From contig JANQOF010000029.1 of the NCBI GenBank assembly GCA_028279215.1, positions 21,226-85,225 on the forward strand: 64,000 nucleotides of DNA. Direction: 5' to 3'. The notes beneath the pieces are model-generated. The model had not been told where the DNA came from. It searched no databases and was given only the letters and a program-made list of their open reading frames with translations. Made by a program: the position numbers and the translations under genes. The stretch is from Pirellulales bacterium (lineage in GTDB: Bacteria; Planctomycetota; Planctomycetia; Pirellulales; Lacipirellulaceae). How positions within the stretch are numbered: position 1 is the stretch's first letter; every line of letters starts with the position of its first letter. Below, piece by piece: positions 25,641 to 34,785 of the stretch.

Positions 25641-26450
25641 TTAGTAAACCGATAGCGCCGACCCATCACTGAAGGTCGTCGCGGGCTGACGATTAAACGA
25701 CTCGCGTCCCAGTATTCGCCAACATCGGGGAAGCGACGTGTTTACGGAAACGCTGTTTTTGAAGGACAAAACGCACTTTTCGTCTACACGCGACGGTGAC
25801 AACCACTCATCGAGGATGTGTTGCCAGGCGACTGAGCGATGTCGACGACGAACATGGATCGGATCGATTCCATACCACGCCTTTTGCATCTCGATGGACG
25901 AACAACTTTGCTCCACAGCAAGTTCGCGCAGCCTATCATTGGTCTCTTGTGCCTGTTGCAACGCTTCTTTGAATGTGAGTCGCGACGGTGGAAAAAAAAT
26001 TGTGCGAAAAATCTGAAAGCGAACCCCTGATGTCGCCAAAATGGACGAAATCGGTAACTCGGTGACGACGACGTTCGCATCCATTGCGCGAAGGCGACCA
26101 ACGCACTCGGCAACCCAACTGGTCAACTCACGTGGGCTCGCGCCGTACAACAAGTCGTTTCCAACGTCCGTCAACATTGCGAAAGTGGGTAAACTCGGCG
26201 AACGTTGTAAGTCGTTCCATAACTTGCACTCTTTGATGCCCGGCAGCGCGCGACCGGGTATGCTCGCCCAGTTTCCATAGGAACGTCCGAATCCGTCAGC
26301 GACGAAGAAGTCGATCGGTCCTGCGAGCCGCTTGAGTATCAGCCGTAGCACAAGCACTCGCGACAAGCGTAGATTGCTTGCGCCAAGCAACACGACGCGG
26401 GCGGCAGGCGCGAGCGTTTTGCTTTCGGCGCGCGACACAAGGGAACTCAC
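25641..26450 (-). CDS. SGNH-like hydrolase
   Basis: The segment ARVVLLGASNLRLS resembles the first SGNH block, with Ser inside GASN, and LTDVGNDLLYG supplies the Gly-Asn-Asp block. A late DPIHVRRR provides the Asp-His pair. This set is typical of small esterases and acyl hydrolases. I start at GTG 26448-26450, whose GTGA overlap with the upstream site-2 protease stop implies coupling; a TTG six bases upstream is the alternative. The substrate is unknown. The C-terminal 60 residues diverge from the usual fold. Confidence 0.65.
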   Translation of the reverse strand: MSSLVSRAESKTLAPAARVVLLGASNLRLSRVLVLRLILKRLAGPIDFFVADGFGRSYGNWASIPGRALPGIKECKLWNDLQRSPSLPTFAMLTDVGNDLLYGASPRELTSWVAECVGRLRAMDANVVVTELPISSILATSGVRFQIFRTIFFPPSRLTFKEALQQAQETNDRLRELAVEQSCSSIEMQKAWYGIDPIHVRRRHRSVAWQHILDEWLSPSRVDEKCVLSFKNSVSVNTSLPRCWRILGRESFNRQPATTFSDGSALSVY

Positions 26451-27265
26451 CTCCAACCGAGCCCCGGGCCACGGCCTGTGTACGACTGGAGCGTGCGATA
26501 GTTATTGTAGGACAGCAAACCAAACAGAATGGCCATCCACGGCCCGTAACGAAACAATCCCCATAGGGCCACCACGACCGCAACACCAATTGAGAGTTGC
26601 AACGACCAGATCATCCCTTGCCGCGGGTCTGGCCCAAGCGTCATTACTTCCCGCGCGACTTGCCCACCATCGAGCGGATAGACAGGTAACAAATTCATCA
26701 AACCCCAGAAGATGTTGACATAGAGCAGAATGCGAAAAATGTCGTTGATCGCTGGAGATGAGAATCTCTCGTACCATATCGTGCCGATCGCAAGCCACAC
26801 ACCCGAGAGACGGCTTGTAAGCTCTGGCTCAAGTTGGGACGCCCAGCTTTGGTCGCTCCAAGCGGGTTGAAAAGCAACGTAACCGCTCACGAGCGTTAGC
26901 AAGATCACGATCACTCCGGCCAGCAAGAAGCCAGCAATCGGACCAGCAAGGGAAATCAAGATCTGACTTCTTGGTGATCGATCGCAGTCGCCACAAATAG
27001 CTAGCCCACCGAACCCATGCAGAACGATATATGGCCGCCCACCGAACCGTCGCTGAAGCACTGCGTGCCCCAATTCGTGAGCCAGAATCGAGACGAGAAT
27101 CAACGGTACGCTCAGCAATGCGCCCAGCGGCTCGCCCTTGAAGGAACTGAGTCCAATGAGCAGCGCGATCGCCCAGAAAAACGGGTGAATGCGTACGGGG
27201 AACCCGAAGGCGTGGAAATGCACGTCGACTTGGGTGGGCGGAGGTTCCGATAGCATCTGCATCAC
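26447..27265 (-). CDS. Site-2 protease family membrane metalloprotease
   Basis: Site-2 proteases cut membrane-embedded substrates using zinc. The HELGH motif lies in AHELGHAVLQRRFGG near residue 63, with several hydrophobic helices on each side, and LLPVYPLDGGQVARE gives the second metal-ligand segment (NxxPxxPLDGG). The gene ends in a 4-nt overlap with the SGNH-like gene, so both are probably cotranslated. Their joint role could lie in envelope signalling or in lipid or protein turnover, but that is a guess from position. Length of 272 residues is normal. Confidence 0.85.
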   Translation of the reverse strand: MMQMLSEPPPTQVDVHFHAFGFPVRIHPFFWAIALLIGLSSFKGEPLGALLSVPLILVSILAHELGHAVLQRRFGGRPYIVLHGFGGLAICGDCDRSPRSQILISLAGPIAGFLLAGVIVILLTLVSGYVAFQPAWSDQSWASQLEPELTSRLSGVWLAIGTIWYERFSSPAINDIFRILLYVNIFWGLMNLLPVYPLDGGQVAREVMTLGPDPRQGMIWSLQLSIGVAVVVALWGLFRYGPWMAILFGLLSYNNYRTLQSYTGRGPGLGWR

Positions 27266-27331
27266 ACCATAAGGCAGTTTGTGGCAGCCTTGGGGAAAGC
27301 GCGTCTGCCCCAGCTTGCGCCGCTACATGTC

Positions 27332-28534
27332 TTACGCCGCGTCTGGCCGAATGTTGGAAAGTCGTTCGACAATATACTCGGCTGCACGCTCCGAAGCACC
27401 TCCATGCGCCACGGTTTGGCCCAACTCGCGCATTCGAGCGATCAATTGCCGCCGCGATGGCTCGTCGGTTAACCAGCCGACCACGTGCTCTGCAACGTCT
27501 TCGGTGCGGTCTTCACAAGTCAGGTACTCGGGCATCAAGACGTGAGCGTCTACAGGGTTGGCGGGGTCGTAGGCCGCCGGCTGGGCCGGAAACAGATCGT
27601 CGGTTGTCAGAAGATTCACCAGTGTGATGTACCGCACTTTGCGAAATCGCTGTTGCACGGCATAGGCAAGCCGTGAAATACGGTAAAGGACTACCGTCGG
27701 TGTCGCATGGTACAACAACTCGAGTGATACCGAACCCGACACAGCCATCGTGGCGGTGGCCGCTTCGATCAACTCGGGCGTCTTGCCGACGTAGACGTCA
27801 GCCGCCAGCCCTGAATCGTCGACCATCTTGCTTGCAAGTTTCGCCTGGCTTTCCTTGAACGACGCGACGGCAAACCGTACGTTGGGCACTTCTTCCCGTA
27901 CCTGCTTGGCAGCCTTGAGCAAGTCGGCAAGGTTGTTCTTAACTTCCTGAGTTCTCGAACCTGGCAATATGCTCACCAGTGGGCGCGAGTCGTCCGATTG
28001 CAAGGCGATGAACCGTGCGTCCAGATGCCGGCTGCGAAGTTCGTCAAAGTACGGGTGGCCAACGTACGTCGCATTGACTCCGCGCTCACGGAGCCACTTT
28101 TGCTCGAAAGGCAGTTTGCACAATGCGTGAGCGACCGTGCGGCGCATCTTCTTGATGCGCCATCCGGCCCACGCCCAGATTTGTGGCGTGCCGTAGTAGT
28201 AGACCGGTATGCCTTGAGCCTTGGCGGTTCGCGCAATATGCCAGTTGAATCCGGGATAGTCGATCAACACCACCGCGTCGGGACGCTCTCGCTTGAAGTA
28301 CTCTTCCGCTTCGCGGCGATAGCGCAGGAACTTCGGCAGGTGCAACAAGGCGCGACCGAACCACATGATGGCTAACTGGGTTAGGTCGCGGTGCATCAAG
28401 AATCCTGCAGCCGCCATTCTTGGTCCGCCAAACCCTACGCACTCCACACCTGGGCATCGGCTCTGAAGCGCGCGGATCAGATTCGCACCATGCAGGTCGC
28501 CACTTGGTTCGCCAACGGAAAAGAATATCTTCAT
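27332..28534 (-). CDS. lpxB: Lipid-A-disaccharide synthase
   Basis: LpxB joins two acyl-glucosamine units to make the lipid A disaccharide. The start MKIFFSVGEPSGDLHGANLI is nearly canonical, followed by GFGGPRMAAAGF, DYPGFNWHIARTAKA, YYYGTPQIWAWAGWRIK and LPGSRTQEV, all LpxB hallmarks. The length of 400 residues is normal. Its presence implies at least part of a lipid A pathway in this organism. It lies 66 nt downstream of the site-2 protease gene start, in the same direction but read before it. Confidence 0.93.
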   Translation of the reverse strand: MKIFFSVGEPSGDLHGANLIRALQSRCPGVECVGFGGPRMAAAGFLMHRDLTQLAIMWFGRALLHLPKFLRYRREAEEYFKRERPDAVVLIDYPGFNWHIARTAKAQGIPVYYYGTPQIWAWAGWRIKKMRRTVAHALCKLPFEQKWLRERGVNATYVGHPYFDELRSRHLDARFIALQSDDSRPLVSILPGSRTQEVKNNLADLLKAAKQVREEVPNVRFAVASFKESQAKLASKMVDDSGLAADVYVGKTPELIEAATATMAVSGSVSLELLYHATPTVVLYRISRLAYAVQQRFRKVRYITLVNLLTTDDLFPAQPAAYDPANPVDAHVLMPEYLTCEDRTEDVAEHVVGWLTDEPSRRQLIARMRELGQTVAHGGASERAAEYIVERLSNIRPDAA

Positions 28535-28690
28535 CGATTCTGGGTGCTCTCGGACGGACGGATGGGGCGGAGTATCTCACAGTCGCCACGGTCGGCCAAC
28601 CGCAGTTTGGACCGCTATAAAAAGGGGCAAACTCATCCGGTCCACTCGGGCGGGCGACGGAGTAATGGCGTCGTCCGACGAGTATTGGTC

Positions 28691-30040
28691 TCACTGAATT
28701 GCCTCTTCTATTAAGCTCGATTCGCCGTGGCGGGGTTCGGCGATGCGAAAGGTCTGCCACACGGCGAGCAGCAACGCGACAAGTCCCGCGACAAACACCG
28801 GCAAGTAGCCGGCAACCCTCGCTACCACGCCCACCAGCGGCGCACCAATAACCACCGGTAGTGCCAGACACAAGCCCAACGCGCTGAGGTACTTTGGGTG
28901 ATCGTGTCGGGGAGCGATCTCCAACGCGTAGTTCGCCAGCAGGCGAATTGTTACCGGCGTGAAACCGATGGTCACGAACATCACCCAGGAGTAGTCGGCC
29001 ATCAGTTCGGTCGCGCCGAGCGCCGCAACCACGGCGATAAGTGGTGCAAGCGCCACACCAATCATGGTGGAGTGCAATGCCTTACGATTGCCGTAGCGAT
29101 CCGCCAGTGGTCCGATCACCAGGCTTAGCGCCGCGGTACCTGCATTTTGCGCGCACACCCATAGAGTCATCCGCCGGAGGTCGAACGACTGGTCTCCGCC
29201 CACCACCGCCACGTAGTGGGGGAACAACATGAACGTCGCGCTAAACAGCACGGCCAGAATTGCAAGCGCACGGGCGTTCGCGTCGGTCTCGATCAGTTGC
29301 CACGAATGGTGAAAATACTCCCACAAGGGCGACCGCGCCTGCTGAAAATCATCGGGCTCTTCTCGAATCCCCAGGACTGACAGCCCCGATACAGCGAATG
29401 CCATTGCGCAGCATGCGAAGATCGCCCCAAAGCCAGTTTGCGGATCGGCCAACCATGCCGGCATGCACCACCAGGCTGCGGCAATCGCCAGCGGTGCGCC
29501 CAGCACGACGCCGATAGTAAACAACCGCCCCCGCGCTGCGGCGCGAACCACCTTTCCCTGCAGGGCATGCGCGGCTAGTTGGTTCATCCCGGTCAGCGCG
29601 AAGAACACGCCGTACAGCACCAAGAACACGACGGGCATCCACCATCGCGGCTTACCCGCCGAATCTTGCCACGCACCGCTCCACCATAGTAGCGCAAGAA
29701 CCAAGAAGGGAACCGACATCCCAAAGCTGCAGATGGCGAATAGCCACTTTTTGCGAGGTGCGATCTTCAATCGCCGAGAGAACATAACCGGAGGTACGCT
29801 GAACCCGATACGGTTAAGCACCATCAACAACCCTCGCAACACCGGCCCGCCACCGATGAAGTCCATGAACACCGGCATCACGATGCTCTCGGTCTTGAAG
29901 ATCCACCCAATGCGCAGCACCACCTGGTGCAGGGCCAGCATCAGGAAGTTCGTCGCTTCGACGCGAGCTTCCCGCGGATCGGCCTTCAGTCGCGAGTCGT
30001 AAGGCTCAACGTCTACAGGCAGTTCGTCGGAGTAGCGCAT
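28691..30040 (-). CDS. MFS-type transporter
   Basis: The protein carries about twelve hydrophobic segments with the short cytosolic loops of the major facilitator fold, including VIGPLADRYGNRKA, the loop between helices that normally holds the G-x-x-x-D-R-x-G-R signature. The N-terminal leader is charged and soluble. I start at ATG 30040 (MRYSDELPVDVEPYDSR); an ATG 42 nt upstream would add a less likely serine-rich leader. The substrate cannot be predicted. It lies between lpxB and the CYTH gene on the same strand, in an envelope-related run. Confidence 0.8.
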   Translation of the reverse strand: MRYSDELPVDVEPYDSRLKADPREARVEATNFLMLALHQVVLRIGWIFKTESIVMPVFMDFIGGGPVLRGLLMVLNRIGFSVPPVMFSRRLKIAPRKKWLFAICSFGMSVPFLVLALLWWSGAWQDSAGKPRWWMPVVFLVLYGVFFALTGMNQLAAHALQGKVVRAAARGRLFTIGVVLGAPLAIAAAWWCMPAWLADPQTGFGAIFACCAMAFAVSGLSVLGIREEPDDFQQARSPLWEYFHHSWQLIETDANARALAILAVLFSATFMLFPHYVAVVGGDQSFDLRRMTLWVCAQNAGTAALSLVIGPLADRYGNRKALHSTMIGVALAPLIAVVAALGATELMADYSWVMFVTIGFTPVTIRLLANYALEIAPRHDHPKYLSALGLCLALPVVIGAPLVGVVARVAGYLPVFVAGLVALLLAVWQTFRIAEPRHGESSLIEEAIQ

Positions 30041-30091
30041 GGTGGCAGACGTCGAGCGAGATTGTGCGGACGATGGGAGCAAGCGGCGTCG

Positions 30092-30640
30092 CTACGCGTG
30101 ATGCGTCTTGTTCAACAGCATCCGCAAGTAACTACTACGGATTGGATCGGCGAGCCCAAGTTCGTCGGCTAGTTGCTGAATCGCTTGTTGTGCCGCCTCG
30201 GCGTCAGATTCGTCGGCCACGATCTCCACCTCGGCAAATTGGCCCACTTCACTTACCAGGTCGATTGTGACCTCAATGCGAAACGGCGGCCGATTCAATC
30301 CAAAACGGCTACGCTCTTTGGCGACGGTTGCCACTTCGCGAAAGCCAAGCGCCTCAAGTAAACTCGGCCAAGACTGGGGTTCGACCAGCGTCAACTCGAT
30401 CTCGGGGCGGGTCTTGACCGCCGTGTCGTGCTTCGGCCCTTTGTAAGTCAAGAACACCTGATCGCCAGATCGACGAATCCGCAGCGCTTCATCAGTTGTC
30501 GCAAAGTCGCGAGCCGGATGATTGTAGTATGTGTCTTCTTGCTTGACCGTCCCTAGTGGCGTCGCCGACAGGTCCTTCAGTCGGCTTCGCAGACCATCGG
30601 CGTCGGCAATCGGAAACTTCTGTTCGATCTCGAGTTGCAT
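30092..30640 (-). CDS. CYTH-domain protein (CyaB/thiamine-triphosphatase type)
   Basis: The CYTH fold binds triphosphate and metal. The signature ExExK reads EIEQKF at residues 4-9, followed by QEDTYYNHPARDF, LRIRRSGDQVFLTYKGPK and RPEIELTL, whose Arg and Lys residues line the tunnel. Members include class IV adenylate cyclases and triphosphatases, and the sequence alone does not choose between them. At 182 residues it is a single domain. It lies between the MFS gene and the UDPGP gene. Confidence 0.85.
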   Translation of the reverse strand: MQLEIEQKFPIADADGLRSRLKDLSATPLGTVKQEDTYYNHPARDFATTDEALRIRRSGDQVFLTYKGPKHDTAVKTRPEIELTLVEPQSWPSLLEALGFREVATVAKERSRFGLNRPPFRIEVTIDLVSEVGQFAEVEIVADESDAEAAQQAIQQLADELGLADPIRSSYLRMLLNKTHHA

Positions 30641-30679
30641 CGACTTCTTTCCGTATCGGCTGCTCGCAAGGTGCTGCCG

Positions 30680-32110
30680 CTAGCCGCCGACATAAGTCGG
30701 CTCCGTGATCGTTGTACCGGAGATTTCCGATCCGGTAGCCAGACGCTTGGCTACTTCCGTCGCGTCGACCGCCCAAGTTGGGTCGATTTCCACGGCCACT
30801 CCCTCGGCGACGCTTACCCCTGCGGCAGCAAGCCACTCTCGGTGTTGGTCGATCATGAACCGTTGCACATATTCAGGAGTGTCTTTCGCCGCGCCTGGTG
30901 CGTTCTTCAGCGGGGCGAAGCACTCTTGCTCGGTATATTCCACCACGATCGGTCGAGCGGCTTGCGGCAGGAGGTCGAAGATAAACCGTTCGAACTTCAA
31001 AGCGTTCGGCTCACTCGGCTCCACCAAATCGCCATTGGCATTTACGTGAGGGACTTTCTTGTGCGCGATGTGGAACGGCAATGCATCCTTGTAGCCCAAC
31101 ATCCGCTCGAGAAAAGCAACGCCGAATACGTGAACCGCGATGCTGCCCGCCCAGAACTTCAACGCCTGATCGGCGTCGCGTTGTTGCGCGACGTCGTCGG
31201 GAAAGTCGCTGTACTCGATGATGTGCAGGCGATCGCCCAACATCACGAAGTTGCCAAGCTTCTCACCCGGCGACTGCTTGGCCACGGCTATGGAGGTGAG
31301 TTCCGAATCGGCAAGCAAGTGGTAGCCGACCAGCTCCGCGTCGCACACGGGCACGATTGGATTATCGACTTGAAAATAGAATAGGTGTTCGACGCCGCGG
31401 CGCTTCATATGGTCGATGGCACCGCTTGCGGCCAAAGCCGCCACGGTTCCGCCATGTCCATCGGGGCTCTTGAACAGTTCCCCTTTGCCGGCCATCAGCA
31501 ACTTGCCGGTTTTGCCGTCCACGGCCGGCATGGTGCCTTGGCAAAACACCAAAACGTCGCTCTCGGGCACGCCGAAATTCTTATGCTCTGCCAGGAATGC
31601 GACGGTCTCATCGTGTGTAACCGGGCTGGTCATCAAATACACCGGGACGCTGGTGCCGTACTTGTTGCTCAGTCCCACCGCCTTCTTTAGGTGGATTTCC
31701 AGCAGCGTAGCATTGCTAACCGGACCAATGGGGTACATGCCCTTGGGATGCTCGAACCCCAACCGGCTGCCCTGCCCTCCGGCAACCAGCAAGATGCCAA
31801 TCGTGCCGCCGGCAACGGCGTTTGCACCGCTCGTCTTGGCCTCTTCGGGTGACAGTCCAAGCACGGACTGGCCGCACCCCTGCCGGTCTGCCAACCGCAT
31901 GGCTGGCGGCGGCTCGGCTCGTCGTGCTTCGGCAGCCCAGTCTGGTTGATCGACGTTGCCTTTAAATAGCGACTGGATCAGTTCCAGGTCAATCGAAACA
32001 ATCTCCCGCTCTAGCTGCGCTTGCTCTTCCGACGACAAACCGTCCCAAAACGCCAGCAAATGTTGCTGTCCAAAGGCCTTAAGACGTTCAACAAGCTCTT
32101 GTGGGGGCAT
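30680..32110 (-). CDS. UDPGP-type sugar-1-phosphate uridylyltransferase
   Basis: The nucleotide-binding motif GGQGSRLGFEHPKGMYPIG is typical of the eukaryote-like UDPGP family, which makes UDP-GlcNAc or UDP-glucose. Further support comes from LMTSPVTHDETVAFL, FCQGTMPAVDGKTGKLL, LFYFQVDNP and VNANGDLVEPSEPNALKFERF. Of the two, the AGX1/UAP1-like spacing (GKTGKLLMAGKGELFKSPDGHGG, in two parts) favours UDP-N-acetylhexosamine, which would feed lipid A and cell wall synthesis, but this is inference. At 476 residues it is full length. Confidence 0.88.
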   Translation of the reverse strand: MPPQELVERLKAFGQQHLLAFWDGLSSEEQAQLEREIVSIDLELIQSLFKGNVDQPDWAAEARRAEPPPAMRLADRQGCGQSVLGLSPEEAKTSGANAVAGGTIGILLVAGGQGSRLGFEHPKGMYPIGPVSNATLLEIHLKKAVGLSNKYGTSVPVYLMTSPVTHDETVAFLAEHKNFGVPESDVLVFCQGTMPAVDGKTGKLLMAGKGELFKSPDGHGGTVAALAASGAIDHMKRRGVEHLFYFQVDNPIVPVCDAELVGYHLLADSELTSIAVAKQSPGEKLGNFVMLGDRLHIIEYSDFPDDVAQQRDADQALKFWAGSIAVHVFGVAFLERMLGYKDALPFHIAHKKVPHVNANGDLVEPSEPNALKFERFIFDLLPQAARPIVVEYTEQECFAPLKNAPGAAKDTPEYVQRFMIDQHREWLAAAGVSVAEGVAVEIDPTWAVDATEVAKRLATGSEISGTTITEPTYVGG

Positions 32111-32225
32111 GGCTTTGGCAAGACTGGCGGGACGAAATGAAGAGACACGAATCGCAATTATCTGCCGTACGCGAGTCGCTGACTAGAGGACGAATCGCGC
32201 CAATGGCAACTGCCCGACCCATGGC

Positions 32226-33074
32226 TCAATTCGTCGTCAGCACGCCGGCTGCCTCGCTGGCACCGGCAGTAATGGGCGGGCTTCCCGTCGTGCGGCTACT
32301 CCGCTGAACCCGCGCCAGGAACCGGTCGAGCGCCGTGTAATAGTCGGGCGGAAGAGGTTCGTTGTGTCGCCCGGTTGGAATTTCATAGAACTGCTTAATC
32401 GCCGACGGCGCTTGGTCGGTGAGCTGCCGAGCCAGGTCTACGGGCACGATCTCATCGGTCGCGCGGTGGCTTTGAAACACCGGGCCCTTGTACTGCCCGA
32501 TTCGGGATAGTGAATCGTAGCGATCACGCATGAACGTCCTTACCGGCAACCATGGGTAGTTGTAGCTGGCCGCATCTACCATCCGTGGAAACGTTGCGTC
32601 AAGCACGAGAGCACGTGCGCCGCGCTGCGCCGCAATCGCAACACTCACACCACCGCCCAGCGACCGCCCCATCAACACCACGTCGCCAGCAGTCAGTCCA
32701 GTACGCTTTAGCAACCACTGATGCGCAGCCAGTCCGTCGGCCATTAGTCCCCGCTCGGTGGGCTGTCCCTCGCTTCTGCCGTAGCCACGATAGTCGTAAA
32801 CAAACACCGTGGCGTCGAGCATCGATTGCAGTCGGAGCAACTGGTTCACCTGGTTGCCGACGTGCTCGTTGTTGCCATGGGAGTAAAGAACTACGTGCTT
32901 TGGCTCCGGGTGAGGCACAAACCAGCCGTGAAGCTGCGTGCCGCCGCTGGACGTAAACACCACATCCTCATTCTCGATCCATCTCGGCGACCAATTACCT
33001 TTGGCCAACGACGGGGCTGGGTATACAAGCCAGCGCTCAAAGGCGCGAATCACGTTGAGTTCAAGCGAAGGCAT
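32226..33074 (-). CDS. Alpha/beta-hydrolase, Bem46/ABHD13-like (paralogue 1)
   Basis: The protein begins with a short hydrophobic segment and LVYPAP, then LHGWFVPHPEPKHVVLYSHGNNEHVG, DYRGYGRSEGQPTERG, and the nucleophile elbow MGRSLGGGV with Ser, followed by a late ATDEIVPV Asp and GRHN His. This order fits Bem46-like serine hydrolases. A close paralogue lies at 34786-35601, with the glycosyltransferase gene between them. It appears membrane anchored by its N-terminus. The substrate is unknown. Confidence 0.8.
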   Translation of the reverse strand: MPSLELNVIRAFERWLVYPAPSLAKGNWSPRWIENEDVVFTSSGGTQLHGWFVPHPEPKHVVLYSHGNNEHVGNQVNQLLRLQSMLDATVFVYDYRGYGRSEGQPTERGLMADGLAAHQWLLKRTGLTAGDVVLMGRSLGGGVSVAIAAQRGARALVLDATFPRMVDAASYNYPWLPVRTFMRDRYDSLSRIGQYKGPVFQSHRATDEIVPVDLARQLTDQAPSAIKQFYEIPTGRHNEPLPPDYYTALDRFLARVQRSSRTTGSPPITAGASEAAGVLTTN

Positions 33075-33410
33075 GGGGGGCCAAAGCAGGGCCAGGTGGG
33101 ATTGGTTGCGCGGGGTACGGCGCCACGGGCACTATCGGATCACGGCCCCGTAACCCACCAGCCTAGTCTACCTTGCGAGCCGTGTCGATCGGGCAGTTTG
33201 GGGTAATTTTGCGGGTTACGGGACACCGTTCCCCGAACCTAGCAATTCGCGATAACACGCCACACGATGGCCCCACTCGCCGCTGAATCGCGTGGTGCAG
33301 CCTGCGAGAATGGAGGTCGAATTCCGAACGGTATCACGGTCGCAGCCTGGAGATTACACTCAGGATACTACGACCAATTGAGTTTCCACTGCTTGCTCGA
33401 TGAAGCCTCC
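33075..33410. other. Gap between divergent hydrolase and glycosyltransferase genes
   Basis: This 336-nt stretch separates two divergently transcribed genes and should hold both promoters. A plus-strand frame from 33267 into the glycosyltransferase is open but its residues are not protein-like. I see no repeat or RNA gene. Confidence 0.5.
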
Positions 33411-34763
33411 ATGACCCCCAAATCGCATGTCGCCCACGTCTTCAGCAGCCTGAGCCCCGGTGGCAGTGTCAAGGGTGTACTGCCCATCGCGCGGGAGCAG
33501 ACAACATGGGCAAGGGTCACTGCCATCACTCGATCTGAGGACGCCGGACCAAGAGCGGACGAATTCCGCGCCGCCGGCATCGCAGTTCGATGTGGGTTCA
33601 ATGCCACCGAGGATACCGCCAAGTGGATCGATGAAACCGGGTGCAATGTGCTCATTGTGCATCGCGTAGGCCGCCCCAATCCGGTCGACAACCAGAACCT
33701 AGAGCTATTCCGACGTCACGGAGTGGCGTGTTTTGAGTACAACATTTTCGGGCACTACGACCCCACGACAATCGATGGCGAGTGGACTGGGCACTGCCAT
33801 CTTTCGAGAGCCAGTTTGCTGAGTTACTCCAAGCGCGCGGGGCGAGCGCCTTTGGCGATGCATCATCTTGCGGCAGGCTACGGAATTGAGTCGGAACCCT
33901 TGATCACAAAGGAAGAACGACTAGTTGCCCGCAATGCGCTGGGTCTGCCAGCCGATGGGTTTGTTGTTGCTCGATTGCTGCAGCCGAGCTTGCGTAAATG
34001 GGATCCCATGCCGGTGTTGGCCATCAAGAAGCTTGCTCGCCGTGGAGTCGACGTGCACTACGTGGTTCGCGAAGTCCCGCCCGAGAATCTCGCCTGGGTG
34101 CAGCGGCAGTTGGGCGACCGCGCCAAATTGATGCCTCTTACGACGGATGCAGATGAGTATCGGCAAACGCTGGCTGCCGCCGATGTCATTAGCAATCACT
34201 CCAGCATCGGGGAGACATTTGGCGTTGCGCTGGCAGAGGGCATGATGGTTGGCTTGCCCATCGTTACCAACTCGCAACCCAATTTGGACAATGCGCAAGT
34301 CGAGCACTGCCAGCATCTGCGAACTGGGTTGCTTGCCAATACCATTGGCTCGTTGGCCGATCGTTTGGAATCGCTAGCGCGTGCCCCTGAGAAGTGCGTC
34401 GAGTATGGGCGGCAAGGAAGGAAATACATCGAAGACTGTTTCAGCCCGGCTGCGGTCGAGCAACGCGTTCGCAAGTACTTGATCGAACAAATGCGTGCAA
34501 ACAATCACCCGTCGGCCGAGTTCGTTCCGGCACCGCCCGAAACCGACGATCCCTATGAACTAACCGATGCATGGATAAAGGAATTCCGCAAAGCAGAGCA
34601 ACTGCCGTTCTTGAACGATGGAACCGACTCGCTCGCCGACAAGTTCTCGCTGGAGCTTCGCCGAATGCAAAATCGTTTCTCTTATGTCAATCAAGTCGGC
34701 TGGGGTACCGCGGCGAAGGTCATGGCCAATCGCTTGCGAAAAGGCCGACTCGGTCGTACTTAG
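33411..34763 (+). CDS. GT4-type glycosyltransferase
   Basis: The fold is GT-B: VAHVFSSLSPGGSVKGVLPIA is the N-terminal Gly-rich loop, and SSIGETFGVALAEGMMVGLPIV carries the E-x7-E nucleotide-sugar motif near the C-terminal half. LPADGFVVARLLQPSLRKWDP is the usual strand entering the second domain. I start at ATG 33411 (MTPKSHVAHV) rather than the longer upstream frame. Donor and acceptor cannot be predicted. The C-terminal 70 residues form a helical extension. It lies between two paralogous hydrolases on the other strand. Confidence 0.8.
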   Translation: MTPKSHVAHVFSSLSPGGSVKGVLPIAREQTTWARVTAITRSEDAGPRADEFRAAGIAVRCGFNATEDTAKWIDETGCNVLIVHRVGRPNPVDNQNLELFRRHGVACFEYNIFGHYDPTTIDGEWTGHCHLSRASLLSYSKRAGRAPLAMHHLAAGYGIESEPLITKEERLVARNALGLPADGFVVARLLQPSLRKWDPMPVLAIKKLARRGVDVHYVVREVPPENLAWVQRQLGDRAKLMPLTTDADEYRQTLAAADVISNHSSIGETFGVALAEGMMVGLPIVTNSQPNLDNAQVEHCQHLRTGLLANTIGSLADRLESLARAPEKCVEYGRQGRKYIEDCFSPAAVEQRVRKYLIEQMRANNHPSAEFVPAPPETDDPYELTDAWIKEFRKAEQLPFLNDGTDSLADKFSLELRRMQNRFSYVNQVGWGTAAKVMANRLRKGRLGRT

Positions 34764-34785
34764 CTTGCAGCGTGGCGATTGACAA

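Noticed and set aside
33267..33410. Upstream extension of the glycosyltransferase
   Set aside because: The residues are not protein-like; ATG 33411 opens the conserved N-terminal loop.
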